From Bacillota bacterium (GTDB lineage: Bacteria; Bacillota; Clostridia; Christensenellales; SZUA-584), in assembly GCA_023416745.1 (NCBI GenBank), contig JAEZHF010000077.1:1-54368 (forward strand): a DNA stretch of 54,368 nt. The letters run 5' to 3'. How positions within the stretch are numbered: position 1 is the first letter of the stretch; each line of letters opens with the position of its first letter. Shown piece by piece: positions 33,876 to 43,352 of this stretch. The notes beneath the pieces were generated by a model that saw only the letters and a list, made by a program, of their open reading frames with translations, had not been told where the DNA came from and searched no databases. The position numbers and the translations under genes were made by a program.

Positions 33876-35930
33876 ATGGCTGGATTCGCTGATATTATCA
33901 TCAAACACAGAAAGCTGGTCATCGCGATGTTTCTCGCGGCGGCGGTTGTCTGCGTCGGACTGCAGTTTTTTGTGGATGTGAACTACAACATGGTGGACTA
34001 TCTGCCGCCCGAAGCCCAATCCACCACCGCTCTTGGCATCATGGACGAGGAGTTCGCGCAGTCGATACCCAACGCCAGCGTGATGCTCAAAGATGTATCC
34101 GTCATGGAGGCGGTGGACTATAAGCACAGGATCGCCGCGCTGGACGGCGTGACGGAAGTGCTGTGGCTGGACGACGTGACGGATATCAAACAGCCGCTGG
34201 AGATGGGCGACGCCGATACCATCGAGCCGTTCTACAAGGACGGAAACGCGCTGCTGTCGGTGACTATTGCCGAGGGGATGGAGAAGCCGGCGACCGCGGC
34301 CATACAGGAGCTGATCGGCCCGGACAACGCGGTGGGGGGCGAAGCGCCCGCACTCGCCACCGTCCAGCAGGCGGCAGGGACGGAGGTGCTGAACGCCGCG
34401 GCGATCATGGTGCCCGCGGTCATCATCATACTGGCGCTGTCCACCACCTCATGGATAGAGCCGCTGCTGTTTCTCGCGGTGATCGGCATATCAATACTGA
34501 TCAACATGGGCACCAACCTGTTTCTGGGGCGGATATCGTTCATGACCAATTCGGTGAGCCCCATACTGCAGCTGGCCTGTTCGCTGGACTACGCCGTATT
34601 CCTGCTGCACAGCTTTGCCGACAACCGGAAGAAACACCTCGATGTGAACGAAGCCATGCGGCACGCCGTCAAGGAGTCCATGTCCACTGTGGCGGCGAGC
34701 GCGGCAACCACGCTGTTCGGCTTCATAGCCCTTGTGTTCATGAACTTCCGGATTGGGGCGGACCTCGGCATCAATCTGGCGAAGGGCATCGTGCTCAGCT
34801 TCATTTCGGTCATGGTGTTTCTGCCCGCGTTCACGCTCGGCATGTACAAGCTTATCGACAGAACGCAGCACCGCGCGCTGATGCCCAGCTTTAAAAGCAT
34901 CCATAAGGTGCTCATGAAGCTGGCGGTGCCCGTCACCATCGCGGTGATACTGCTGATTGTGCCGAGTTTCATGGGGCAGCGGGAGACGGAATTTACCTAC
35001 GGCAACGGAAACGCCGTGCCCACCAGCCGCACCGGCCGGGACACCATCGCCATCAGGGAGGCGTTCGGGCAGTCCACCGTGATGGTGCTGCTGGTGCCCC
35101 GCGGCGATGTGGTCAAGGAACAGCAGCTCGGCGAAGAGCTGGAGCAGCTGGATCACGTAACGGGCGTTATGTCCTACGCCGCCAGCGTGGGGTCGGCCAT
35201 TCCGCCGGAGTATCTGGACGAAGAGATCACGGAGCAGTTCTATTCGGAGAACTACGCGCGCATCATCGTTTACACCGATACCGCGGAGGAGGGCGACGTC
35301 GCTTTCAAAACAGTGGAGAAGATACAGGCACGCGCGAAGGCTTATTACGGCGATGCGGCCTATTCCATGGGGCAGAGCGCGAACCTGTACGACATGAAGA
35401 GCGTGGTGCAGGTGGACAACACGCGGGTCACGCTGGTCGCCGTCATCGCCATATTCTTCGTGCTGCTGCTGACGTTCCGGTCGGTTACGCTGCCGCTGCT
35501 GCTGCTGCTGACCATTGAAACGGGCATATGGATCAACCTCTCCATACCGTATTTTACGGGCATGCCCATCGGGTTCATCGGCTATCTGGTGCTGAGCACC
35601 GTGCAGCTGGGCGCGACGGTGGATTACGCGATACTGCTGACGACCCACTACATGCGCAACAGGCGGCTGATGGACAGCCGGGGAGCCGTGCGTCAGTCGC
35701 TGGGCGACAACTTCAAGTCCATACTGGTATCGGCGGCGACGCTGGCGACCGCGGGCTTCACGCTGTACGCCACGTCCACCAACCCCGTGATATCCGGGCT
35801 GGGGCTGCTGCTGGGGCGCGGGACGCTGCTGTCGCTGCTGATGGTGGTGTGCTTCCTGCCCGCGATGCTGGTCGTGTTCGACAAGGCCATCGGCAAAACC
35901 ACGCTCAAAGCAGGGTTTAAGAAAAAGTAA
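33876..35930 (+). CDS. MMPL/RND-family transporter
   Basis: This 684-residue polytopic protein has the RND arrangement: one helix (about 15-35), an extracytoplasmic loop, five helices (about 175-345), a second extracytoplasmic loop and a final helix set (about 520-670). It resembles MMPL exporters of lipids or drugs, shorter than the 1,000-residue AcrB type. GGGAGGG lies three bases from the ATG, which is tight. The next gene, 22 bases on, encodes a secreted heptad-repeat protein, a combination typical of Gram-positive transporter operons controlled by a TetR regulator. The substrate is unknown. Confidence 0.87.
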   Translation: MAGFADIIIKHRKLVIAMFLAAAVVCVGLQFFVDVNYNMVDYLPPEAQSTTALGIMDEEFAQSIPNASVMLKDVSVMEAVDYKHRIAALDGVTEVLWLDDVTDIKQPLEMGDADTIEPFYKDGNALLSVTIAEGMEKPATAAIQELIGPDNAVGGEAPALATVQQAAGTEVLNAAAIMVPAVIIILALSTTSWIEPLLFLAVIGISILINMGTNLFLGRISFMTNSVSPILQLACSLDYAVFLLHSFADNRKKHLDVNEAMRHAVKESMSTVAASAATTLFGFIALVFMNFRIGADLGINLAKGIVLSFISVMVFLPAFTLGMYKLIDRTQHRALMPSFKSIHKVLMKLAVPVTIAVILLIVPSFMGQRETEFTYGNGNAVPTSRTGRDTIAIREAFGQSTVMVLLVPRGDVVKEQQLGEELEQLDHVTGVMSYAASVGSAIPPEYLDEEITEQFYSENYARIIVYTDTAEEGDVAFKTVEKIQARAKAYYGDAAYSMGQSANLYDMKSVVQVDNTRVTLVAVIAIFFVLLLTFRSVTLPLLLLLTIETGIWINLSIPYFTGMPIGFIGYLVLSTVQLGATVDYAILLTTHYMRNRRLMDSRGAVRQSLGDNFKSILVSAATLATAGFTLYATSTNPVISGLGLLLGRGTLLSLLMVVCFLPAMLVVFDKAIGKTTLKAGFKKK

Positions 35931-35952
35931 AGCCATCGTAAGGAGACATCTC

Positions 35953-37743
35953 ATGCGCTATAGAATACCAAAGATACTGACGGCGGCCGCGCTGTGCGCC
36001 GCGCTGATGCTCAATACGGCGGGCGTCGCACTGGCTGTGATGGATACCGCGGTGACAGAGAGCAAGGACGAGGTGGTGTACGCGAACCTCAATGCAAACG
36101 GCAGCGTGTCCGAGGTGTATGTGGTCAACCACTTTGAGGTGGCTCAAGGGGGCAGCGTCACCGACCACGGCGCTTACAGCTCGGTGGTGAACCTCACGGA
36201 TACCGGCCTGCTCACGCAGCGGGACGATACCGTCACGTTTGAGGCACATCAAGGCAACTTCTACTATCAGGGCAACATGGGGGCGGCGGACCTGCCGTGG
36301 CTGTTCGACATCCGCTATTATCTGGACGGCGTCAGCGTTACGCCGCAGCAGTTGGCAGGGCAAAGCGGCAGTCTTCAGATAATCATCTTGACGAGCAGGA
36401 ACGAGGCAGCTGACACGGTATTCTACGATAACTACCTGCTGCAGATATCCATGACGCTGGACAGCGAGAAGTGCAGCGGCGTGGAATCCGCCGGAGCGAC
36501 GGTGGCCAGCGCGGGCAAAAACATGGTAATCGCGCACACGGTGATGCCGGGAAAGGACGCGGACATCACGCTCACCGCGACGGTCAGCGACTTCGAGATG
36601 GACGGCATCGACATCACCGCCATGCCGTTCTCGATGAACGTGGAGCTGCCGGACACGGACGATATGGTCAGCGATTTTGAGCAGCTGACGGACGCGATAG
36701 CCGACCTGAACGAGGGCGTGGGCGATCTGCTGGACGGCGTTGCCGACATGAAGTCGGGCGCGAACGGGCTGAAGAACGGCTCTGCCGACATCAAAGACGG
36801 GCTTTCGCAGCTGAGCGGCAGCTCCGGCGCACTGACCGCGGCTTCCGCGCAGATCAGGGACGCGCTGGCGCAGATCGCCTCCTCGCTGGGCGGCGGGGGC
36901 TTCGACCCGGACGAGCTGACCCAGCTGCCGGATGGCTTGAGACAGCTGGCGCTGGGGCTGGACGGCATATCCGGCGGGCTAGTGGATTTGAAGGATGCTT
37001 TCGTGCCCGCGTATGCCGCGCTGGATGCCGCCATGCAGGACATTCCCGATACGACGATCACGCAGGCGCAGCTGACGGACCTGTACGCGCAGACGGACCC
37101 CGGCCAGCACGGCTTGCTGGATGAGCTGGTGGACAGCTATGAGGCGGGGCAGACGGCCAAGGGGACGTACGACAGCGTCAAGGAAGCATTCGATGCCGTG
37201 GGCGTCACCATGGATACGCTGTCCGGCAGCATCGGCGATATATCCGGCACGCTGAGCGGCATGGCGGACAGCATTGAAACGGGGCTGGACGGGCTGGAGC
37301 AGATGGATCAGCTCATATCCGGGCTGGCGGAGCTGTCGGGCAACTACGGCGGCTTTCACAGCGGGCTGGCCGAATACATGGGCGGCGTAACCGATATGGC
37401 GGACGGGTATGCGGATTTCCACGCGGGGCTGTCGGCGTTCAGCCGCGGCGTGGGCGACCTGTATGACGGCGTGGCGGAGCTGCACGACGGCACCGGCGAG
37501 CTGGCGGATGAAACCGCCGATATGCCGGATACCATGCAAGCGGAGATCGACGACATGCTGGACGAGTACACCGGAGAGGACTTTGACCCCGTGTCGTTCA
37601 CGTCGCCGCTGAACGGCAATGTGGAGTTGGTGCAGTTCGTGTTCAAATGCGGCGGCATCAAGCAGCCGGACGAGGCCGCTGCACACGCTGAGGAGACGCA
37701 GCAGGAGACCGTCTGGGACCGCCTTATCGCGCTGTTTAAGTGA
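35953..37743 (+). CDS. Secreted heptad-repeat protein of the YhgE/Pip-associated type
   Basis: This 596-residue protein has an N-terminal signal peptide (about 1-28) and then a beta-rich region (about 30-235). From about 240 it has X-X-X-Leu-X-X-Gly style heptads (DLNEGVGDLLDGVADMKSGANGL and similar) typical of proteins that accompany MMPL/YhgE membrane proteins. A second heptad block lies at about 480-530 (GYADFHAGLSAFSRGVGDL). No C-terminal anchor is visible. AAGGAGA precedes the ATG. It probably works as the outer partner of the upstream transporter. A terminator follows. Confidence 0.75.
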   Translation: MRYRIPKILTAAALCAALMLNTAGVALAVMDTAVTESKDEVVYANLNANGSVSEVYVVNHFEVAQGGSVTDHGAYSSVVNLTDTGLLTQRDDTVTFEAHQGNFYYQGNMGAADLPWLFDIRYYLDGVSVTPQQLAGQSGSLQIIILTSRNEAADTVFYDNYLLQISMTLDSEKCSGVESAGATVASAGKNMVIAHTVMPGKDADITLTATVSDFEMDGIDITAMPFSMNVELPDTDDMVSDFEQLTDAIADLNEGVGDLLDGVADMKSGANGLKNGSADIKDGLSQLSGSSGALTAASAQIRDALAQIASSLGGGGFDPDELTQLPDGLRQLALGLDGISGGLVDLKDAFVPAYAALDAAMQDIPDTTITQAQLTDLYAQTDPGQHGLLDELVDSYEAGQTAKGTYDSVKEAFDAVGVTMDTLSGSIGDISGTLSGMADSIETGLDGLEQMDQLISGLAELSGNYGGFHSGLAEYMGGVTDMADGYADFHAGLSAFSRGVGDLYDGVAELHDGTGELADETADMPDTMQAEIDDMLDEYTGEDFDPVSFTSPLNGNVELVQFVFKCGGIKQPDEAAAHAEETQQETVWDRLIALFK

Positions 37744-37810
37744 CAGCCGGAGCTGTTGAAAGAGAAAACCGTATTTGAACCAATGGACCGGGATGTATCC
37801 CTGGAATAAA

Positions 37811-37848
37811 GAAACCGGCGCTGTTTGAATGGCAACGCCGGTTTTTTA
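37811..37848. terminator. Terminator between the heptad-repeat gene and the interrupted receptor gene
   Basis: AACCGGCG pairs with CGCCGGTT and is followed by TTTTTAGC on the plus strand; the minus strand also has a T-rich stretch. It lies about 70 bases after the heptad-repeat gene stop. Confidence 0.8.
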
Positions 37849-37864
37849 GCTATATCGTTTTTTA

Positions 37865-40219
37865 TCAGTACTTTCCAAAGTCGCGGTCGGCGAATGCACT
37901 GTCCGCGCCGGGGGCCAGCTTCTTCGGGGCGGGTGCGGGGCTTCCCGTTGAGCCGCCTTGCAGCCTGAACTGGTTCACCAGATCTTTAAGCGTCTCCGCC
38001 TGGCTGGACAGCTCCTCGGCAGAGGCGGCGGTCTCCTCGGAGATGGCCGAGTTGTTCTGCACCACCTGCGACAGCTGCTCGATGCCGCGGTTCACCTGCG
38101 TGATGGCGGTGGCCTGCTGGCCCGAAGCGTCCGCAATGCCGCCGATCAGCGCCACAGCGTTGTCGATGCCCGTTGTGATGTTTTCAAACGCCAGCGCCGT
38201 TGTGTCTGCCAGCGCCGTACCCGCCTCCACTTTAGTGAGTGAGCCTTCGATCAGCGCCGTGGTCTCCTTGGCGGCGTTTGCGCTCTTGGCGGCGAGGTTG
38301 CGCACCTCGTCGGCGACCACCGCGAAGCCCTTGCCGTGCACGCCGGCACGGGCCGCTTCCACAGCGGTGTTCAGCGCCAGTATGTTGGTCTGGAACACGA
38401 TATCGTCGATCACCTTGATGATCCTGGATATGCTGCCGGAGGATTCGCAGATGTCCTGCATGGCGTTCTGCATATCCTTCATCTGATCGTTGCCCTTCAC
38501 GGCATCGTTTTTCACCGAGATGGAAAGCGCGTTGGCTTTGCCCGCGTTCTCTGCGTTTTGCCGGGTCTGCTCGGCGATCTGCGTCAGGCTGGCCGTGAGT
38601 TCCTCGATGGCGCTGGCCTGTTCGGTGGCGCCCTGCGAGATGGTCTGGTTGCCGTCGGACACGTGCAGCGACCCCGCTGTCACCTGATCCGCCGCCTGGC
38701 TGACCTCGGACAGCGTCCGGTTCAGCGAACGGATGATGGTGTTGACACTATCCCGCAGATGCATGAAATCACCCTTGAACTCGCTGGTGATCTCCACATC
38801 CAGACTGCCGCCGGATACCGCTTCCAGCACCGTGGAGATGTCGTGAATGTATGTGCTGATCTCCTGCACGCTGGCGTTATAGCTGCCGCTGATCTGACGG
38901 AACATACCGGCGCTTTCCACCAGAAAGTCCTCATTGGGCTGTTCGGCGTGGTACAGGTGCCCAAGATTGCCTTTCGACAGGGAGATCAGGCTTTGGAGCA
39001 GCTTTTCGACCTCGCTGCTCTCGTACTGGCGTATCTTCTCGTCCACCAGCGACTCACCTTGCTTTTTCTCCACCATCGCGGTGTAAGCGGACACAAGATC
39101 GCCCGTTTCGCCATTGAGCTTTTTATATTTCTCATCCACGTCGCTGCTGAAATCGCCCGCGGCGGCGCGCTGCATCAGTCCGGTGATGGCGGCCAGCGGC
39201 TTTGTGATGTTGCGGATGGTGGTGAATATGAGCACGAAAACGATAGCGAGCGCGATTGCCAGTATGATCAGCAGCTGCAGGAGCAGCGCGTTAAGCGACG
39301 CATAAAGCTAGCTGTGCGGAATCACCAGAGCCAATATCCAGCCTGTCTCGGGTATGCGGGAGAAGTAAACGTCGCTCTTGCCGTTTGCATTCGTTATCCC
39401 GACAGTATCTTGCGGTTTGTCCAGCATCGTCTGTGCGACGTCTTTCAGGCCGGAATCGCTGTCCTCCTGCAAGCTCTGCGTCATGATCTTGTCCGCATCC
39501 ACGCCCGCGAGATACAATCCGGAGGCATCGGTGAGCACCGCGTATCCCGATTCACCGACATTGATGCCGCTGATCATCTGCTGCAGGTTGCTCAGGTCGA
39601 TATCGCCCGTCGCGACGCCGATGAATTCGCCGTCTTCGTCAAAAAGCGGGGCGGTGGCGGTCAGCATGGTGATGCCGGTGACCTCATCATAATAGGGGGA
39701 GGACCAGGCGACGCCTTCTGTGATCTTCTTGCCCGCCGTATACCATTCCCACGACGGGTAATTCTAGTCCGCTGAGCTGTAGTCCTCGGTATATACTAAG
39801 TCGCCTCCGTCCCGGTAAGCATAGGGGCCGAAGAACTCCATGCTGCTTTTGAACGCGTAAGGCTCGAAGAACACGCCGTTTCCGAACGTTTCCTTGTTGA
39901 CGCTGACCGTGCCCTTGAGCAGCGCAGCGTAGTCGGCGCTCTGCAATCTCAGACCCACCTTTTCCGTTGTTCTGGCCAGAGACTCCACAATGCGGCTGTG
40001 GTTTGAGAGCGACTGCTCCACGTCGTTGATGACAGCGTCGATTCTGGCAGCCATCTTGTCATTGATCTCTTTGGTGTTGAGGCTGTAGGCGCTTTGATAT
40101 TCTAACGCGCTGACCGCGGCAAGGGCGACAAATATGACTGGCAAGAGTATGAGAAGCGTCTTTTTCCCCAAAGACACCCTGCCCGCCCCTTTTTTCTTGA
40201 CTGTTATCAATGATTTCAT
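37865..40219 (-). pseudogene. Methyl-accepting chemotaxis receptor interrupted by two in-frame amber codons
   Basis: From the ATG at 40219 (after AGGAGGAG) one reading frame runs 784 codons without any frameshift. It contains TAG at codon 152 (39764-39766) and again at codon 304 (39308-39310). Read through, it is a complete receptor: membrane helix (about 20-42), Cache-type sensor (about 45-300) crossed by the first TAG, second helix just after the second TAG, HAMP, and a normal signalling domain ending DRDFGKY. The C-terminus resembles the intact receptor at 11737. Both codons could come from single CAG-to-TAG changes or, at the first, TGG-to-TAG. Several genes in this window end in TAG, so it is a stop here. 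The simplest reading is a recent pseudogene. Suppression cannot be excluded. Confidence 0.82.
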
Positions 40220-40444
40220 TTCTCCTCCTGAATGCAGCTTAAATTCGTCTGCTCATATTGTCGGTATGAAGCACGTCCGAATGAAGGAGAGAATAATTTT
40301 CTATTTATTTTCATCTTCGGCGTGACGGGAGCTCAGAGCTGCCGTTGATTGACTTGTCCGATGCTGTCACAAACCCTGTACACGCACATAGTATATACAG
40401 TCCATTACTTTTATAACAGCAGACTGAAAACCGGAGGAATATTT

Positions 40445-41788
40445 GTGGCAAGCAAAAGAATTTACGGCATTAAAGGCGACATCATAACACCCTCAGATCC
40501 GGAGTATAACGCAGCGCGCCAGGAGTGGAACAGGCGTATACAAAGGTTTCCGCGGGCGATTGTGTATTGTGAGAACCGAAAGGATGTATCCCGCAGCGTG
40601 GAGTGGGCACAGCAGATAGGCGCGCCGATACGGCTGCGCGGCGGCGGTCACCACTACGAGGGCTATTCCACCGGCAACGGCGTGCTGGTGATCGATGTAA
40701 GCCGCATGAACAAAGTAACGGTGGGGGATAATCTGGTGCACGCGGAGGGCGGTGTGAGCAACCGCGAGCTGTACGGCGCGGTGGGGCCGCTGGGGTATGC
40801 GTTTCCGAGCGGCACGTGCCCCACGGTGTGCGTATCCGGCCTGACGCAGGGCAGCGGCTGGGGGCTCTCGTGCCGTCTGCTGGGGCTGACGTGCGACAGC
40901 CTCGTGTCGGCGGAGCTGGTGGACGCATGCGGGCGCATCGTGGCGGCAAATTCGCACTGCAACCAGGACCTGTACTGGGCGCTGCGCGGCGGCGGGGGCG
41001 GAAACTTCGGCGTGGTGACCGGCCTCACGTACAAGCTGCCGGACTTTAAGCCCAAAGTGGTAACGTTCGTGCAGCTTTACTACCCGGATACCAACGCGGC
41101 GCAGCAGGCACGGTTTTGGGAAACATGGCAGCGCTGGACGCCCAGCGCGAACGAGCGGGTGACGCTGCAGGCGTCCCTCTACCATGCGGCGGACGAAGGG
41201 TTTGCGGTGTACAGCCGCGGCCTGTTTTACGGCACGCCGGAGGAGGCGATGGAGGCGGTGGAGCCGCTGGCGTCACTGCCCGGCTGCGAAGCGTCATTTG
41301 AGGGCACGACGTTTTTCGACGCCATACAGACCATTGAGGACAGCTATCCGCCGTCTGAGAAGTTCAAGTCCACCGGACGCTACGTGACACAGCCGCTGGA
41401 AAGCAGCGACATCCGGCGCTTTGTGGACAGCCTGCGCGATTATCCGGAAGGCTCGGTGTTCACGGCTTATTCGCTGTATATGCTGGGCGGTGCGGTGGCG
41501 GACAAGGGGCAGTATGAGACAGCGTTCTTTTTCCGCGACGCGCTCTATATTGCGCTGCTGCAGTCCGTGTGGGAGGAGGACCGGTACGAGGACGTGAACA
41601 TCGCATGGGTGGAACGCAACTTCCCGCAGCTAGCAAGGGTCACGGCAGGGTCTTTCATCAACTTCCCGTACAGCAATCTCAAGGATTATATGCGGGCATA
41701 TTACGGCGGCAACGTCGCACGCCTGCGGCGCGTGAAGCGCATGTACGACCCGTGCAACGTGTTTTGCTTTCCGCAGAGCATACGGTAA
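40445..41788 (+). CDS. Berberine-bridge-type FAD-dependent oxidoreductase
   Basis: This 447-residue protein begins at a GTG (40445) set by GGAGGA; an ATG-started longer frame from 40349 lacks a site. It has the PCMH-type FAD domain with GGGHHYEG (His69) and GTCPTV (Cys125), the positions that link FAD through histidine and cysteine in bicovalent family members. The C-terminus RVKRMYDPCNVFCFPQSI matches the BBE motif. It should oxidise alcohol, sugar or amine substrates using oxygen or another acceptor. Bicovalent attachment is an inference from residues. It converges with a rhodanese lipoprotein gene. Confidence 0.87.
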   Translation: MASKRIYGIKGDIITPSDPEYNAARQEWNRRIQRFPRAIVYCENRKDVSRSVEWAQQIGAPIRLRGGGHHYEGYSTGNGVLVIDVSRMNKVTVGDNLVHAEGGVSNRELYGAVGPLGYAFPSGTCPTVCVSGLTQGSGWGLSCRLLGLTCDSLVSAELVDACGRIVAANSHCNQDLYWALRGGGGGNFGVVTGLTYKLPDFKPKVVTFVQLYYPDTNAAQQARFWETWQRWTPSANERVTLQASLYHAADEGFAVYSRGLFYGTPEEAMEAVEPLASLPGCEASFEGTTFFDAIQTIEDSYPPSEKFKSTGRYVTQPLESSDIRRFVDSLRDYPEGSVFTAYSLYMLGGAVADKGQYETAFFFRDALYIALLQSVWEEDRYEDVNIAWVERNFPQLARVTAGSFINFPYSNLKDYMRAYYGGNVARLRRVKRMYDPCNVFCFPQSIR

Positions 41789-41853
41789 ACGGCGGGGAAG
41801 GGCGGGGGTAACGCTCCGCCCGCCGTGATTGGCAGCGGGGGAGAAATGACACA

Positions 41854-41884
41854 AAAAAACGGAACAGGTGATTCGTTCCGTTTG
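41854..41884. terminator. Bidirectional terminator
   Basis: AAACGGAAC pairs with GTTCCGTTT. It lies between the flavoprotein gene and the convergent rhodanese gene. Confidence 0.8.
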
Positions 41885-41910
41885 GTTAGTTTGTCCTGGT
41901 GGCAGACGTT

Positions 41911-42417
41911 TCAGGGCGTGCCTGACACCGTCTCATACGGCCAGTTCTGTATGCCGCCCAGGTCGTAAATGTCCGTGTATCCCAGCTCTGCCAGCGTGGC
42001 TGCGGCGATGGCGCTGCGCCGTCCGCTGCGGCAGTACACGATGACGGTGGAATCCTTGTCAATATCAAACTTGTCTATGGTTTGAGCGATCTCGTCATAT
42101 GGCAGCAGCACCGCGCCGTCGATGTACGCCTCGTCATACTCTTCTTTGGTGCGCACGTCCAGCAGCGTTACGCCTTGCGTGCCGATGAGCGCGAGGGCGT
42201 CTTCGGGCGTTATTATTCGTGACGCTTCAGCGTTGAGCGACTCGTTTGACGACGTATTGGCGGGGTCAACCGGAGCCTGCGCCGTATCAGCGGCGGCGGC
42301 TGTCGTTTGCGCGGGGGTTTCGGCTGCCGTTTCCGCCGGGGCGTTGTTGTCGTTTGCCGTGCAGCCGGCGAGGGCCAGAACTGCCGCCAGCGCTATGTAT
42401 ATCAAAACTCTTTTCAT
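41911..42417 (-). CDS. Rhodanese-domain lipoprotein
   Basis: This 168-residue protein has a signal peptide ending in the lipobox LALAGC (Cys19), an alanine/threonine/proline-rich linker (about 22-65) and one rhodanese domain (about 70-165). The active-site loop CRSGRR begins at Cys129, so the sulfur-transfer cysteine is present. It should sit on the outer face of the membrane. AAGGAGG precedes the ATG. It is monocistronic between terminators on both sides. Confidence 0.9.
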   Translation of the reverse strand: MKRVLIYIALAAVLALAGCTANDNNAPAETAAETPAQTTAAAADTAQAPVDPANTSSNESLNAEASRIITPEDALALIGTQGVTLLDVRTKEEYDEAYIDGAVLLPYDEIAQTIDKFDIDKDSTVIVYCRSGRRSAIAAATLAELGYTDIYDLGGIQNWPYETVSGTP

Positions 42418-42494
42418 CGGTTGAATCCTCCTTTTTTATTAGTATAGCCTGAAAAGACGCCGCGGATAAAGTGAGCATGTCACAAAGCGGAGCG

Positions 42495-42534
42495 ATAAAA
42501 AAGGCAGGCCGTTGACAGCGCGGGGAGGCCTGCA
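42495..42534 (-). terminator. Terminator of the short-chain dehydrogenase gene
   Basis: GCAGGCC pairs with GGCCTGC. On the minus strand it is followed by CTTTTTTATCG. It lies about 50 bases after the dehydrogenase stop codon. Confidence 0.8.
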
Positions 42535-42585
42535 AGACGATAAGCATTATAACCTTTGATTGAAATGGGGGATATGCCGCGGCGG

Positions 42586-43314
42586 TCAGCTGTTTTTGAA
42601 AACTGAGATATACAGCCGCCTGGGCATCAGCTTGAGCAGCAGGGCGACGAGAGCCCACCTTTTGGTGACATAGCCGCAGCCCTTGCTGTGCGCGATGATG
42701 CGCGCGATCTGCCGGGCGGCCTTCTCGGGCGGCGCGACCCAGAACAACCCCTCGCCCTGCGCCATCGCGGTGTCCACAAAGCCGGGCCGTATGTCGGTGA
42801 CAGTTATGGGCTTGCAGGACGCTTTGGCCTTGCACGCCAGCCCCTCTAAGTAGCTGGACATATACGCCTTGGAGGCGTTGTAAGCCGGGCTGTTCGCACT
42901 GCCGCGCAGCGCGGCAACGGAAGAGACGGCGGCTAAGTGCCCCGACCCCTGCCGCAGGAAATATTGCATGGCCGCGCCCGCCAGAGCGGTGAAGCCGCGT
43001 ACGTTCACGTTGATGGTGTCGCTCTCGGATGGCCACTCGAGGCCGAGGTTGATGTGGCCCGTACCCGCGCTGATGATAATGAGGTCCATGCCGCCCAGCG
43101 ACTGTATCAGCGCGTCCAGCTGGCTGGCGGCTTCTTCGGGTACGGAGATGTCCATCCGCGCCGCCTGTGCGTTGGCGCCCAGCTCCTGCGCCAGCGGCTC
43201 CAGCAAATCCATCCGACGCGCCGTGATACCGACCGCGCAGCCTTCCCGTGCGTACAGCTTCGCCAGCGCGCGCCCGATGCCGCTGCTGGCCCCGAGGATG
43301 ATGACCTTTTTCAT
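42586..43314 (-). CDS. Short-chain dehydrogenase/reductase
   Basis: This 242-residue protein has the NAD(P)-binding motif GASSGIG (8-14), the downstream NVRG/SAG segments and the catalytic YNASK. The start at 43314 follows AAAAGGAGA; the longer frame lacks a site. The C-terminal 25 residues are hydrophobic and basic (LLLKLMPRRLYISVF), as in membrane-associated members of the class. The substrate is unknown. Confidence 0.87.
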   Translation of the reverse strand: MKKVIILGASSGIGRALAKLYAREGCAVGITARRMDLLEPLAQELGANAQAARMDISVPEEAASQLDALIQSLGGMDLIIISAGTGHINLGLEWPSESDTINVNVRGFTALAGAAMQYFLRQGSGHLAAVSSVAALRGSANSPAYNASKAYMSSYLEGLACKAKASCKPITVTDIRPGFVDTAMAQGEGLFWVAPPEKAARQIARIIAHSKGCGYVTKRWALVALLLKLMPRRLYISVFKNS

Positions 43315-43352
43315 AGGGAGGTTCTCCTTTTGGGATAGCATCCACTTAGCCT

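Noticed and set aside
34491..35954. 487-codon minus-strand open frame across the MMPL transporter gene
   Set aside because: Shadow of the real gene; histidine/arginine/glutamine-rich composition typical of antisense translation.
37865..40219. General reassignment of TAG to an amino acid in this organism
   Set aside because: Several intact genes in the window end naturally at TAG (for example at 2280, 3862, 23460, 23813, 24270, 25872) with no extension beyond.
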